64,000 nt of DNA from Diphasiastrum complanatum (Eukaryota; Streptophyta; Lycopodiopsida; Lycopodiales; Lycopodiaceae), in contig CM055098.1 of assembly GCA_029204225.1 (NCBI GenBank), forward strand, positions 53,971,942 to 54,035,941, in the 5' to 3' direction. Below the pieces are notes generated by a model that saw nothing but the letters and a program-made list of their open reading frames with translations, made no database searches and had not been told where the DNA came from. Positions 11,214 through 44,949 of the stretch are shown here, piece by piece. Within the stretch, counting starts at the first letter, position 1. Each line of letters opens with the position of its first letter. The translations under genes and the position numbers were made by a program.

Positions 11214-11713
11214 GTTAAGTCTTCAATGATCTTTTGAGTGTACTTTTGTTGGTGAAGATACAACTTACCACCTCTAAAGTCTCTCACGATCTGTAAGCCT
11301 AGATAGATTTTAGCTTCTCCTAGGTCAACGATCTCAAATATTTCAGAAATGTCTCTTTTGACATTTGACATTAACTTATCTCTTCTTGAGAAGATAAGCT
11401 TGTCATCAACATAAATAGTTAGAATGATTATTTCATTTTGGACATGTTTGATAAAGACATTTGATTTAGCAAATAGAGGTTTGAAGCCTATGGGACGTAG
11501 TGCTTCGTCCTTCTTTCTATACCATTGTCTTGCTGCTTGTTTCATACCATAAATGCTTTTATTCATGTGACATCCATATTCAGGATATTCTTGGCTTACA
11601 AAACTAAGTGGTTGGTCCATGAATAAGTCTTCTTTTGATTCTGCCAAAAAAGCAGTTTTCTCATTCACAATATGGATTTTTAGATCATGAGCCACTGCAT
11701 ACGCGAATAACAA
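11180..11713 (-). pseudogene. Copia reverse transcriptase (second element)
   Basis: Minus-strand RT begins within LLFAYAVAHDLKIHIVNEKTAFLAE. The normal Asp of the QxDVKTAFL motif is replaced by Asn, which would affect a catalytic position. It continues with SIYGMKQAARQWYRK, the active site LTIYVDDKLIFS and YLGLQIVRDFRGGKLYL. The N-terminal RT part is in other frames between 12030 and 11714, interrupted by stops. Confidence 0.8.
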
Positions 11714-12030
11714 GCGAATTGATATATGTTTGACTACAGGTGAGAAAGTGTGAGTGTAGTCGTCCCATACTTCTGTGAAAATCCTTTAGCATCCAACCTC
11801 GTCTTGTATTTGATGTTTTCTCCATCATGACCTGTTTTGATCTTCCTGACCATATCTTTCTGGTGGTTTTTGTTGTCTATCAGATCTTCTCACAGGTGGT
11901 TTCGAGTCCAATTCTCAGCTTTCGAGTTCGATTCAGATTCGAGCTTTTCTGTTGGAATTCGAACTAGTGATTCAAGTCTGTCAAACACTCGATCTTGACC
12001 TCCCTCTGAATCAAGTAACTCTCTTTCATC

Positions 12031-12939
12031 TTATGCTTGTTTTTCTTCTGTTGTTGTTGGTAGCTCATAATAATTTTTGAGAATTTTATAGCCGACTAGA
12101 TCACTGTCTACTATGTATTTTGTCTCATCAGATTGAACATCTCGAACAACTTTTATCTTGCCAGTTTCGGGTACATAAACACAATAATATGACGAATGTA
12201 ACTCGAATCCTACTAGAAAACCTTGTTCTGTCTTTTCATCGAGTTTCTTTCCCAGCTTATCTAGTATGTGCATATACAGTGCACATCCAAATGTCCGAAC
12301 ATGTGCAAGATTTGGCTTCGATTTCCATCATATCTCATGAGAAGTTTTATCCGGTATTCGAGATTTCTGAATACGATTCTGAAGATAATTTGATGTAGCC
12401 ACTGCTTCTGTCCACAACTATTTTGGTGCTTTCGCATGAGCCATCAGACATCTTGTAGCTTTCATCAGTGTACGATTCCTTCGTTCAACTATTCCAATGT
12501 GTTGAGGCGTGTAAGATGCAGTTTTTGTGTGCATAATACCTCAATCAATACAATAAGCTTTGAATTCGTTGGAAATGTACTCACCCTGTGCAAATTTGCT
12601 TCAACTTATTGCATGTCTGCTTCTCAGCCCAATTCGTATACTCAACGAATTTCTTGAAAGCTTCAGATCTAGTACGACTGTATCGAACTTGTTGAAGTAA
12701 TCAATAAACGTAATGAAGTACTTTGCATCACCCAATGAAAATACTCCGAATGGTCCACAAATATCTGAATGCACAATTTCAAGTACCTTAGTTGCTTTAT
12801 AAACATCCTTACTGAAAGGTGTTCTAGTCATCTTGCCTTTAAGACAGGATTCGCAGGTAGTTTGAATATCTCTACTTTTGATTTCGACTCCTTGAATTCT
12901 CTGACTTTTGTTGGCTTGGTACAAGGCTTTCATATTCAT
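12031..12939 (-). pseudogene. Copia GAG-pre-integrase and integrase (second element)
   Basis: The reading 12939-12601 carries the zinc-binding module (CESCLKGKMTRTPF) and the start of the core (VHSDICGPFG, YFITFIDYFNKFDT). Frames shift repeatedly through 12600-12280. The C-terminal part reappears at 12273-12031 (HILDKLGKKLDEKTEQGFLVG). Order and orientation fit one minus-strand element running 13613 to 10872. Confidence 0.75.
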
Positions 12940-13613
12940 GTGACATAGCCTCTTGTGCCACAGTTTTCTATTGATTCATGAGTTTGATTGACTTGTTCGA
13001 TTCTTGTTCGAATGTTCAGGTGATATAAATTTCCTTCTCTGTTGCCTTTAGCAACCAGGTTATCAAAATCATCCTTGAACAGTTTACAAGAGTTCTTCCT
13101 GAAGGTTACTGACATGCCTGTATCGACTATCTTGGCAACGGATAGAAGATCTTTATCAAGAGTAGGGACATAGAGAACTCCCTCCAGTTTCTTGTCTCTC
13201 TGATTCGTGTCCAGCCATAATACACCAGTTCCATCAACCACGTGCTTAGAACAGTCTCCAAGTATAATGAATCTCGAATATATTGTCTTCTTGTACTCAG
13301 ACAAAATTTGTTTTGAGAAAACAAAATGTGAGGTGGCTCCCGAATCAAGTACTACTTCTCGAATTGAATTAGATGAACAACATAGATCAGCACTAACATA
13401 AGTTGTTGAATTTTGTTGCCATGTCTTATGCTGCTCTGGAGCATTCTGCTTTGTCTTCGACATAGTTTGAATCTGAAGGTTTGCTTCGATTCTGCTCCTT
13501 TTTGTTTCTAGGATTACATAACGGAGTATTGATAAAATATTGCTTCTATTATCGGAGTTGAATTTTACAATGTTTTCTCGTTGTCTGTTTCCCATATCAG
13601 CGCATTGGTGCAA
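12936..13613 (-). pseudogene. Copia gag remnant fused to aspartic protease (second element)
   Basis: A short gag-like N-terminus (MGNRQRENIVKFNSDNRSN) runs directly into the protease. The protease active site is VVLDSGATSH, followed by ILGDCSKHVV and GVLYVPTLDKDLLSV, all standard copia landmarks. Most of the capsid and the zinc knuckle is missing, so an internal deletion probably joined the gag start to the protease in frame. Confidence 0.75.
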
Positions 13614-14290
13614 GTGAGGTGTTCTCTCTCATGAGTAATGTGACTAGCTATTGCTAATCTGTAAAACTCACTAACAATATCTCTGACTGTCTTTTCTGTG
13701 TGTTCTATATATAAGATCACCTGACTGTATCAGTCTATATATCGTTGATCCTCTATGTGATCATCCAGGTAAAATGATTAAGTCAAAAAAAAAAAACTCT
13801 ATTTAGAAGAAACGTATCAGTCTTATTCAAAACTAATTTTAGTTTCTCGTCATTGTCTTCCATGCATCAGCCACTTTCCGTCCATTATTCTGCGCCTTCA
13901 CGCTCTTCGCATTTTTACAAAAGCCAGAAAAAAGGGCCGAAGGTCAACAACCTTCGCATTCTTCGCATTTTCTAGAAGGTTTCTGAAGGTGTAAAAGTTG
14001 TTTTTAAGGGATTTGGGGAGAGTGTCGCATTTTTTGAAGGGCAAAAAATACGAGAAACCTGAAGGTAGGCCTGAAAACATTTTCTAAGTGTTTTGACTTA
14101 GTGTTGTATTTTCCTCATGACCAAAAATTGTGAACTGTCCAACGAAACAGTTAAAAAAAAAACATGATTCAAGAGTGCTTCAAAAGTGCAGCAGTCTGAA
14201 AAAAGCAAGGAAAAACTAAGAAAAATAATGAGGCTTTGAAAGATAGAAACTCATAGTTTCTTCACATTCATTATATTTTAGATTTGTTGA
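13614..14290. other. Probable LTR/leader debris; no gene
   Basis: No ORF is supported. 13614-13790 is AT-rich with TATATA words and lies upstream of the minus-strand copia gag, so it may be its 5' untranslated or LTR region; no primer-binding site was found. 13880-14070 is dense in CTTCGCA, GAAGGT and AACCTTCGC words, like 47.4-47.7 kb. Confidence 0.35.
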
Positions 14291-15120
14291 AAGAATGTTA
14301 CTATCTTGCTAATCTATGTGGATGATATCATCTTGAGTGGTGGAAACAATCAAGATGTTGATGATATCAAGAGTGCTCTCAAGAAGGAGTTTGAGGCTTA
14401 TGATCTTGGTCATTTGCATTAGAAATAGAAGTGATTAGATCTTCTCAATCTACTTTAATTTGTCAAGGGTATGCTAATTCTATTCTAAAGAGATTTCATA
14501 TGGTAGATGCAAAGCCTTGTGATACACCTGTGGAGTCAAATGTAAAGCTAACTATAAGAGGTAATGAAAGATCCTTCGAGGACATTACTCTCTATAGAAA
14601 GCTAGTTGGTTCACTTATATATTTGGCCATCACAAGACCAAATCTAAGCCATTGTGTTAGTAGATTAAGCCAATTTATGCAAGATCCCAGTGAGGAGCAT
14701 TGGAAGCTAGGAAAAAGAGTTTTGAGATACATCATGGGAACTCAAGATTTTGGCATATTGTATGATTGCACAAAAGAGATGGTATGGATCAAGAGGATGA
14801 TCAAGGATCTTCACTTCCTAGATTTTTCAGAGAGCCCAATCATCTCTTGTGACAACCTATCAGCCCAAAAGTTGGCAAACAATCCTATATTTCATGCTAG
14901 GAGCAAGCATATTGAGGTGGCATATCACATTGTGAGGGAGCAAGTCATGGCAAAGGAGATGGAGCTTCAACATGTATCTTCAAGGGAGTGTGTAGCTGAT
15001 ATCTTCACCAAAGCATTGGAAAAAGACTTGTTTACAAAACATAGGACTTTACTTGGAGTATTCTCAAAGTCTATGCTAAAACTAGTTGAAGAGGGAGACT
15101 TACGAGAAATTGTCAACTAG
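14291..15120 (+). pseudogene. Copia RT C-terminus and internally deleted RNase H (third element)
   Basis: The RT active site LIYVDDIILSG is at 14307-14339. The open frame 14431-15120 contains FHMVDAKPCDTPVESN, YRKLVGSLIYLA and RVLRYIMGTQDFGILYD. From YDCTKE it jumps in frame to MVWIKRMIKDLHF. The RNase H block carrying the DADWAG, SWSSKKQ and STEAEY landmarks is missing, so two catalytic acidic residues are lost while the frame stays open. The C-terminus is normal (NPIFHARSKHIEVAYH, then CVADIFTKAL) and ends at TAG 15118-15120. Confidence 0.85.
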
Positions 15121-15620
15121 TTTGATATTTTGGTCATATTTGTTTATTTGACAATTGAGGACAATTTTCATATTAGACTTAGAGTTTGACTTTTCAAAGT
15201 TATATTAGTCTAAGCATTTGAATTACACTTTTAGAAAGTGAGGGAAAGTAGAAAGTCGAGAATTCAATGATCAAAACCAAATGTGTCTGTAAGTCGGCGA
15301 AGGTTTCCTAAAAGAGGGCAAAAAGTTATCAGCTCTGATGATGATTTTTGTTTCTTTTTGACTAAATTCTGGCAGATTTGACCAATTTTTGTTGTTTAAT
15401 CTGATATCTCAGATCCAAATGGATCTTAAGATCGGTGATCTGAATAGGATTTTCTGTTCTACAATCAGATTAGATTTCAAATAAGCAAAACCACTCAAAT
15501 CATGCAAAATCACTCCCAAACTAACCCTAAATGCAGATCTAACACTATTCATGCCACGACAAGATGCCCAATGCAAGCTAACCATCCACAAACATGCTGC
15601 AAACTGAAAAATTGGCGTAG
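15121..15620. other. 3' flank of copia piece and leader of the tRNA-Asp element
   Basis: No gene. The left part is AT-rich sequence downstream of the copia stop. The right part, read on the minus strand, is the sequence immediately after the tRNA-Asp-type primer site and so is probably the leader of that element, cut off near 15.3 kb. Confidence 0.4.
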
Positions 15621-15642
15621 CTCCCCGGCAACGGCGCCAAAA
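15621..15642 (-). other. Primer-binding site, tRNA-Asp type
   Basis: The plus strand carries CTCCCCGGCAACGGCGCCAA. Its complement, TTGGCGCCGTTGCCGGGGAG, is the site known in plant Athila/Tat-type gypsy elements and matches the 3' end of tRNA-Asp. It lies directly inside the LTR at 15644-16384, giving that LTR a minus-strand element identity. Confidence 0.8.
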
Positions 15643-15643
15643 T

Positions 15644-16384
15644 TGCAGTGAGTTTCTTTCCTTGCCTAACCTCAATCCAAGATCTAATCAATCTAGCATC
15701 AAGGAGAGGAAGTTAGTTGTCACGTGTAGATTCGTTCCCATGAGAGCGATAGTATAGTTCAGATTTCAGCATGAATGGAAGATCCAAATCTAACTCTAAC
15801 ATCCATTAACCCTAAACATTAACACTACATCCATTAACACTACGATCCACTAACACTACGATCCACAACAAAGATAGCTTACTCTTTCTCTCTCTCCCTC
15901 TCTCTCATAAAAAGTATAACAACATGCAATCCCAATAACATTCGAATCCAATAATTAGCAAAATCCAAAGAAAGCATGAGAGATGGAGGAAAAGTGATAG
16001 AGAGCAAGGACATTCATCAATCCATTTCAGAAGAGAACGAATCTGCTTATTTGAAATGAGGAAATGAGTTGGTCCTTTTTTATAGTAGAGAGGAGGACCC
16101 TGGCCTCTAAATCATTTTGGTCCGTTTTTGCCTCCCTAATTATTCAAATTTAAAAAAAGAGTGGGAACCATCCAAATTGGAGGGAAACCCAACTTTATTC
16201 ACTAACTTGACATTTAGGCCCTGCGACATTAAAAGTCCCGCAAAAAGGCCTAAAGTCCTTTTATTGACTTTCTAATCAAATAACTATGTGATCATCGAGT
16301 TGGAGTTACACACGCAGGGTGCCAAATCCCTCTCACTTATTAACTAGGGTTAGGATTGCCTTGGGATCCGCAGACCCTCCAACA
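15644..16384 (-). repeat. 5' LTR of an Athila/Tat-like gypsy element
   Basis: This is a TG...CA LTR of 741 bp. On the plus strand it begins TGCAGTGAGTTTC next to the primer site and ends CCCTCCAACA at 16384. It is an inverted copy of 8066-8803. Family assignment rests on the primer site because no coding region of the element is left. Confidence 0.8.
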
Positions 16385-17194
16385 CATTACAAGTAAAGCT
16401 CCCTCACAAGAGAGGGGGGCTCTTAAATAGACTATGAGGCTGCCCATGTGGAGCCTAAGTGACAATTCCACTAATTTATAAATTCCAAGTGGAATTAGCT
16501 CTTCCACTAGAGGTCACCATCAAAAGGTGGCTCACTCTAGTTTATTTAAGAGGGGTCTACATTTGTTACATTGACTAGAAATACTACTAGCTCCTACATG
16601 GTCATTCCTTCTTTGGGATTCACCATGAGACTCACATGATTTCGAACTAACAAGTCAACAAAACAATGATCAGACAGGTCGCTGAAACGTTTGTTTTATT
16701 TCTAAAAAAATTCAGGACAAACCATCTTTTGCATGCTTGGTCACAAAGAAGTAGATCACTGGACTTAGTCTCCAGTCTCTGACTTGTCAACAATTCTACT
16801 CTCAGGCTACCCACTCGAGAGTGCTCTGCAATCAGGTATTCAGCGCTGGTGCCGTGGCAACATACATAAGAATAACGTACCTCTAATATGCACAACACAA
16901 TGCTGCACATCTCCCCGCACTTTTGGTCTTCGTGCATGATATGAGTTTATATGGCATGACGCTGCATCATATCAATTGAAAATTTGCATGGAAAGCTTCT
17001 ATGAATGCGATTCCAAACTTCATTATAGGTATATGCAGATACTAGTCTTTTAAATTTGGATGCTTATTTTATCTTCGGGAATATAAAGAAAGTGCACTGA
17101 ATGCTTTGGATCATAGCTTCGCGCACTCTTGTTGAAACATGCAGAATTGGATAAGCTGAATAAGAAGCCCGCAAGATTATGATCATAATTCATT
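16385..17194. other. No gene; contains a dispersed repeat copy
   Basis: 16509-16637 is the second copy of the repeat at 7257-7375. The rest shows only short unrelated ORFs. Confidence 0.5.
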
Positions 17195-17209
17195 CATTAT
17201 TCATCCAAA

Positions 17210-17294
17210 CCCAACGGGGTTGGCTGAGTTGGTTGGCTTGGCATCCAAAGTTTCTTTGGTCCCAGGTTCGAGCCTCCCCTTGGAAACCAAGAAG
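17210..17294 (+). mobile_element. Miniature tRNA-derived SINE, copy 1 (85 bp)
   Basis: An 85-bp element from CCCAACGGGGTTGGCT to GAAACCAAGAAG is bounded by identical 15-bp repeats, CATTATTCATCCAAA, at 17195-17209 and 17295-17309. It contains a pol III A box (TGGCTGAGTTG, 17221-17231) and B box (GTTCGAGCC, 17266-17274) at tRNA-like spacing. The middle holds a hairpin, CCAAAG...CTTTGG, in the anticodon-arm position, and the ends can pair as an acceptor-like stem (CCAA-GGGG with CCCCTTGG). No A or T tail and no unrelated body region is present, unlike usual plant SINEs of 100-350 bp. The family is inferred from these signals. Confidence 0.85.
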
Positions 17295-17309
17295 CATTAT
17301 TCATCCAAA

Positions 17310-17854
17310 AAGCCAATGAAACATGATAGTTTGTTTCTCCTATTAATGCACCTGCACAAATTGCATGATTTCATGCGATGCTATTCTCAGATTGATCATT
17401 GATTCATTTCTATGCGGATGTATGTCATCAACCAACAGGGACCACGTGACAAGATAGGATTGGAAAGCTGAAATGAAGTGAAGTTTCCCCGACTGTTGTG
17501 AGATTGTGTGTGGTGGGTGGCCTGGAGACGCTTTTCACTTGGAAAGCTCTTGTTTCGGAAAAAGAATTGATGTGCCAGGTGACTTTCAAAGGTACCTTGC
17601 TGTAGGTATTCAATAGATATGACTGAACAACAACGATCATAAAAACCACCTCTAGTTACTAATATTCTAAAAAAGTGCTTGTGAATAGGTGCTCCGCTGT
17701 GACTCTTTGAATCATTTCCCCCCACCTGCTGCAGCCAATACTCTTGATCTAACAACTCCGCTTCACAACTGCATGTTTCCTTGCTCAATCAAAACACCCA
17801 TGCCTAAGAAACATGGATTGAAGCAAAAGATCGAAGCAGTGAACACAGATGTAC

Positions 17855-17856
<2 letters not shown>
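17310..17856. other. No gene seen
   Basis: Overlapping minus-strand ORFs at 17396-17788 have no recognisable motif and are probably chance. Confidence 0.5.

Positions 17857-17921
<65 letters not shown>
17857..17921. repeat. (GA)n microsatellite, about 32 units
   Basis: An unbroken GA tract. Confidence 0.97.
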
Positions 17922-17923
<2 letters not shown>

Positions 17924-18320
17924 TCAGAATGTAAGCTCATAATCACAAACACTCATAATCATTGTACCTTTGAGCCTGAACGACCTGCTTCTATTAAAAG
18001 CCATGCATAATAAAACAAAATGGTTCTTTAGCAAAACAGCCATGCATAGAAAAACAAATGCTATTTCGGCAAAATAGCCATGCATAACAAACGCCTTTAA
18101 CAAAAGTATAATCCTTAAAGTTTGAATGTTAACTTTTTATTTAACTTCGTTGACCAACTTCACCACATAATATTGCCTTTGCAAAAATTTTGAACTTCCG
18201 GGTGCGGGCAAGTGAACATCATCAAGTGCCTCTAGCCCATATTAGGGCACCCACTAAGGCACACTTGGATTGACGCGCAAAGGGTGGAGCTTTGAATGAC
18301 CCGTGCCATTAAGATAAGGA

Positions 18321-18406
18321 ACCCAACGGGGTTGGCTCAACTGGTTAGCTTGGCATCCAAAGTTTCTTTGGTCCCAGGTTCGAGCCTCCCCTTGGAAACC
18401 AAGAAG
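18321..18406 (+). mobile_element. Miniature tRNA-derived SINE, copy 2 (86 bp)
   Basis: This second copy matches 17210-17294 apart from four substitutions, all in the D-arm region (GGCTCAACTGGTTAGC here, GGCTGAGTTGGTTGGC there), plus one ambiguous leading A. It is flanked by identical 14-bp repeats, CATTAAGATAAGGA, at 18307-18320 and 18407-18420. The A box is TGGCTCAACTG at 18333-18343 and the B box GTTCGAGCC at 18378-18386. It lies about 40 bp upstream of a TATA-like sequence and about 280 bp upstream of the first in-frame ATG of the CK2 gene, in the same orientation. Confidence 0.87.
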
Positions 18407-18442
18407 CATTAAGATAAGGAGGGGTGCCCTATTTCTCCTAAC

Positions 18443-18449
18443 ATAAAAA
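18443..18449 (+). promoter_or_regulatory. TATA-like box of the CK2 alpha gene
   Basis: ATAAAAA is the best TATA-like word in the region. A CT-rich stretch follows at 18461-18530, as often seen in plant 5' leaders. The position relative to the coding start is plausible, but no transcript start can be seen. Confidence 0.35.
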
Positions 18450-18683
18450 GGGCTCCATTGTATCTCTCTCTCTCTCTCTCTCTTTTCTTCCTTGCGATCA
18501 GTCTTCCTTGATCGACGCTGTTCTCTCTGTTTTTTCGTCGCGATCAGTATTTTGATCGACGCCAGTGCAAGTGTAGCTGATCGCCTTGTGCATTCATCGC
18601 CGATCTGCTGAGCTGAGCTGCACAAGAAAGGAAGGAAGGAAGGAGCTGCGACGAAAACATATGAAACACGGAGTCTTCAGCAC

Positions 18684-41797
<23,114 letters not shown>

Positions 41798-44700
41798 CAG
41801 CAGTTCAGGGCTTCTGTGCCCCTTGTAAGAAATTTCATAAGTTTTTGATATAACTCCCAACATCTGTTATTCAACAGTGTGCCAGACATTATATTCAAAT
41901 CACTCTACCAGCTCTACTTTCAGTTTTTAAGGTGGACAGATATGAGTTTCATTATTCATGTGGAATGAATGCTTGCTTCAAGGATGGAGGGAAAATTGTA
42001 TTTTGCATTATAGTGGATGAAGTTGCAAGCCACCTATAAATCAAGCACTTGTAAGAGCACACCTTAACCCTCAAGAGGCCAGATAATCTGTATAACTCTC
42101 TACCTTGCAACTTTGTAATGAATGTTTTTGGCATATTAGGATACTTGTGCTGTGATTCTATTGTTGCTGGAGAACAGACAACATTTTGTCTGAGTGATGT
42201 TTTGCATGTTGAAGTTGTTGGCTCTATTTCCCGTTAAGTGAAATGAAAAATGGGAAACTTACAAGTTTCCATTTTCCCTCCTTTGCGCACTGACATATAT
42301 GACAGCAAGTTGTGCTTAACACACTGGGATTTTTGGCACTTTTTATATTCTGATGTGATTATAGAGCCTTTTGGAAAGGTTTGCAGTTTTTTAAGACAGT
42401 CGTGATCATGTTGAACCTCAGAAGCTCGTTGATGGAGGATATGGTTCCGTATTTACACAAAAAAGGAAGAAATTTGATTACAAACATGCTATTCCCTAAT
42501 TAAAGAAAAACCTTATGGGTGTCTTTGCTGAGCATTAGAACAAACCAAAAAATGGTGGGGAAAAAGCTGAATCTAATTGCACAAGACAGACAGGGACAAT
42601 GTGTCAGGCATTTCATATGACATGATTTGGACGAGGAAAAAAGACAGTATGGCCAGGTAACCTAGCGTCAACTGAGCGGGGAGGTCCCGGAGAGAGCGAG
42701 AGAGAGAATGCTTAACTATTCATATGTTAAAAAAAGGCATCACAAAGACTCAGTAGCACAAAAATGAGAGATTGCGAATATTGAAAGTATGAAAGACAAA
42801 GCAAAACATTCCATTAGTTATGTTAGTAGGAGAAAAGTGATATACAAAAACAATCAATAATTATTCAAATAGTAGCATGAATGTACACTCACAAACTGCA
42901 ATGCTCGTTGGATTGCAATAAAATACACGGCAAATTAACCAAAGGAGGAAGTCGAATGTATTTTCAAGCTCACTCTGTCTAACTACGGTAGGTGGCCAGC
43001 CTTGGCTCTCACTATGCCAAATTAGTATCCTCTAGCTCCCTGAGGTCTGTATTCAATGCTGGAAGTGCTAAGAAATTGTGAAAGTTTTGTCATTGCCCCG
43101 ACTATTGTGTCATTGCCATTTCATGATCTTTCTCAAGGTGTTTGCTGCCACTTTGTGACCGTGACTCTCTGCTACACATTAGAATCATATTCAGTAACTG
43201 GCTTTTCCTGCACAATATAGACATCCATGAGGCAAGAAAAAACACCAACTTTTGGGTAGATTGCAGACACAATCACAAAATTTTTACAAAAATTTACAAG
43301 CATGTGGGATGTTTTGAGAGATTTGAGCCTCCTAGTAAAAATATTCTAAAGAAGAATTTACTATGTTTTGTATGTATGGAACATGATTTTTGACCTAACA
43401 TTTTGCTTTCAATCATGCAACATTTTTTAATTAGGAACCCTGGCAGGTGCAAGGGTGTAGCTTTACGAACATCTGACTTCTTAGGTGTCCTACTTTGTCT
43501 TTTTGAAATCAGAGGCAGATTCATTCTGTCCAAGGGAAGGTCTTGGGAGGTTATTGCATTATATTCTAAAATCCTTCGACATTATGGTAACACCATGCAC
43601 AACTAGAAGGAAGGCATCCTAAAAAAATTGGGCAAGGTAATATCACCTGAAGGGGCTTGCATGACAATGGCGATGAATTACATTTCTCACAAATAGGTTA
43701 AAGGGGGACTGAGAGATTTGTTGACCTTTGTAGTTTCTTGATCTCACTCAGCCACATATTTGCCTTCTACCATGTTATTGCCATTACTAGGAGGGACATG
43801 GGCAGCATAAGGTTGTGGTGGGTCGTGGATTTGACATGGGCCATCATACTGAAACTATATTTTTTTTTAACAAAGACAGGTGAAATATGTTTGTATCGCT
43901 CTCAAGCACGAAAGCATGAGGAAAAAGACGATGGATAATAGGTGTAATCCAAACTGATATTGTGGATGTGATATTAATTGCAAGTAGTACAACATAAAAT
44001 GGTGATTGTGGAACTCTATGGTTGAAAGCGATATCGCACTGGTATCGATTTCGAGAGCAAGCAGGGCTTGGTTGGTGTTTGGAGGTTTGGTACGTGCTTG
44101 AAAGTGATATTTGGGTGGAAGATAGTTTTCTAGAAAACCGTAGTATGTGGTAGTTAGTATTTATTAAATAAAAGTTTGCATGTGTGAAGAGGCGTCGAGG
44201 CGACACATGGCACCATGCCATTAATCCACATATCTTCCATAGTTGCAATAATGATGACGTGTCAGTTTGCATGTGTGGAATGACATTTGGCATATTTGAA
44301 TCGTACATGTGTTTTAGAATATTCTTGTTTTATGTGAACCAATGAAAAATTGCCATGTGTTCAATGACACGTGTGAATTGGCATGCTATAATCATTACTT
44401 GTATGGATGGCATATAGACTAGTGGGAAAACACCATCTCTTTATAGCGTCACCATCTCTTCACATGTGCAATTTTTTTTAATTAATAGGTTGCAACCGGG
44501 CACAATTTTTTTTTTTTTTTGTTTTCTTCCAGACTATCACTTTAAAGTGGCCATGATGATGTTCTAGTTTTCGTAAATGACGTTTTGCTCGAAATCGATA
44601 TGGCTGATGGATGATTATTTCTTATAGTTCAACAAATAGCAACAAACCAGCTGTAGGGCTGATGGATGATTGGTCGATTGGGTGTATGGATGGTGATCTT

Positions 44701-44949
44701 GTCCATAGCCAATCTCAAATCTTTCCATTTATTCTTGCGCGACATTGGCACATAATAGAGATCTACCCGCAATTGGAGAGGGCTGGCGACGTAACTCCTA
44801 ATTGATTCCAGAGTTTTTCAAAAACAATGATTCTCCATTGCGGTTGCTCTCCCAATGCAGGTATTTTGTCCAATTCTTTGTCGGCCTCGATCTCAGAGGT
44901 CTTAAACTTCAGATCCCATCCACCACGCGAGGACTCATGCGAGTGTTGC
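41798..44949. other. CK2 3' flank and gene-poor spacer
   Basis: 41798 onward should include the CK2 3' UTR; no clear polyadenylation signal stands out. The minus-strand reading at 44308-43844 and the plus-strand readings at 43142-43606 have no recognisable motifs. No TE terminus was identified. Confidence 0.5.

Noticed and set aside
17210-17294. Retroposon copies as functional tRNA genes
   Set aside because: Cloverleaf pairing in the T arm and D arm is imperfect, both copies have target-site duplications, and no clear anticodon loop of seven bases is formed.
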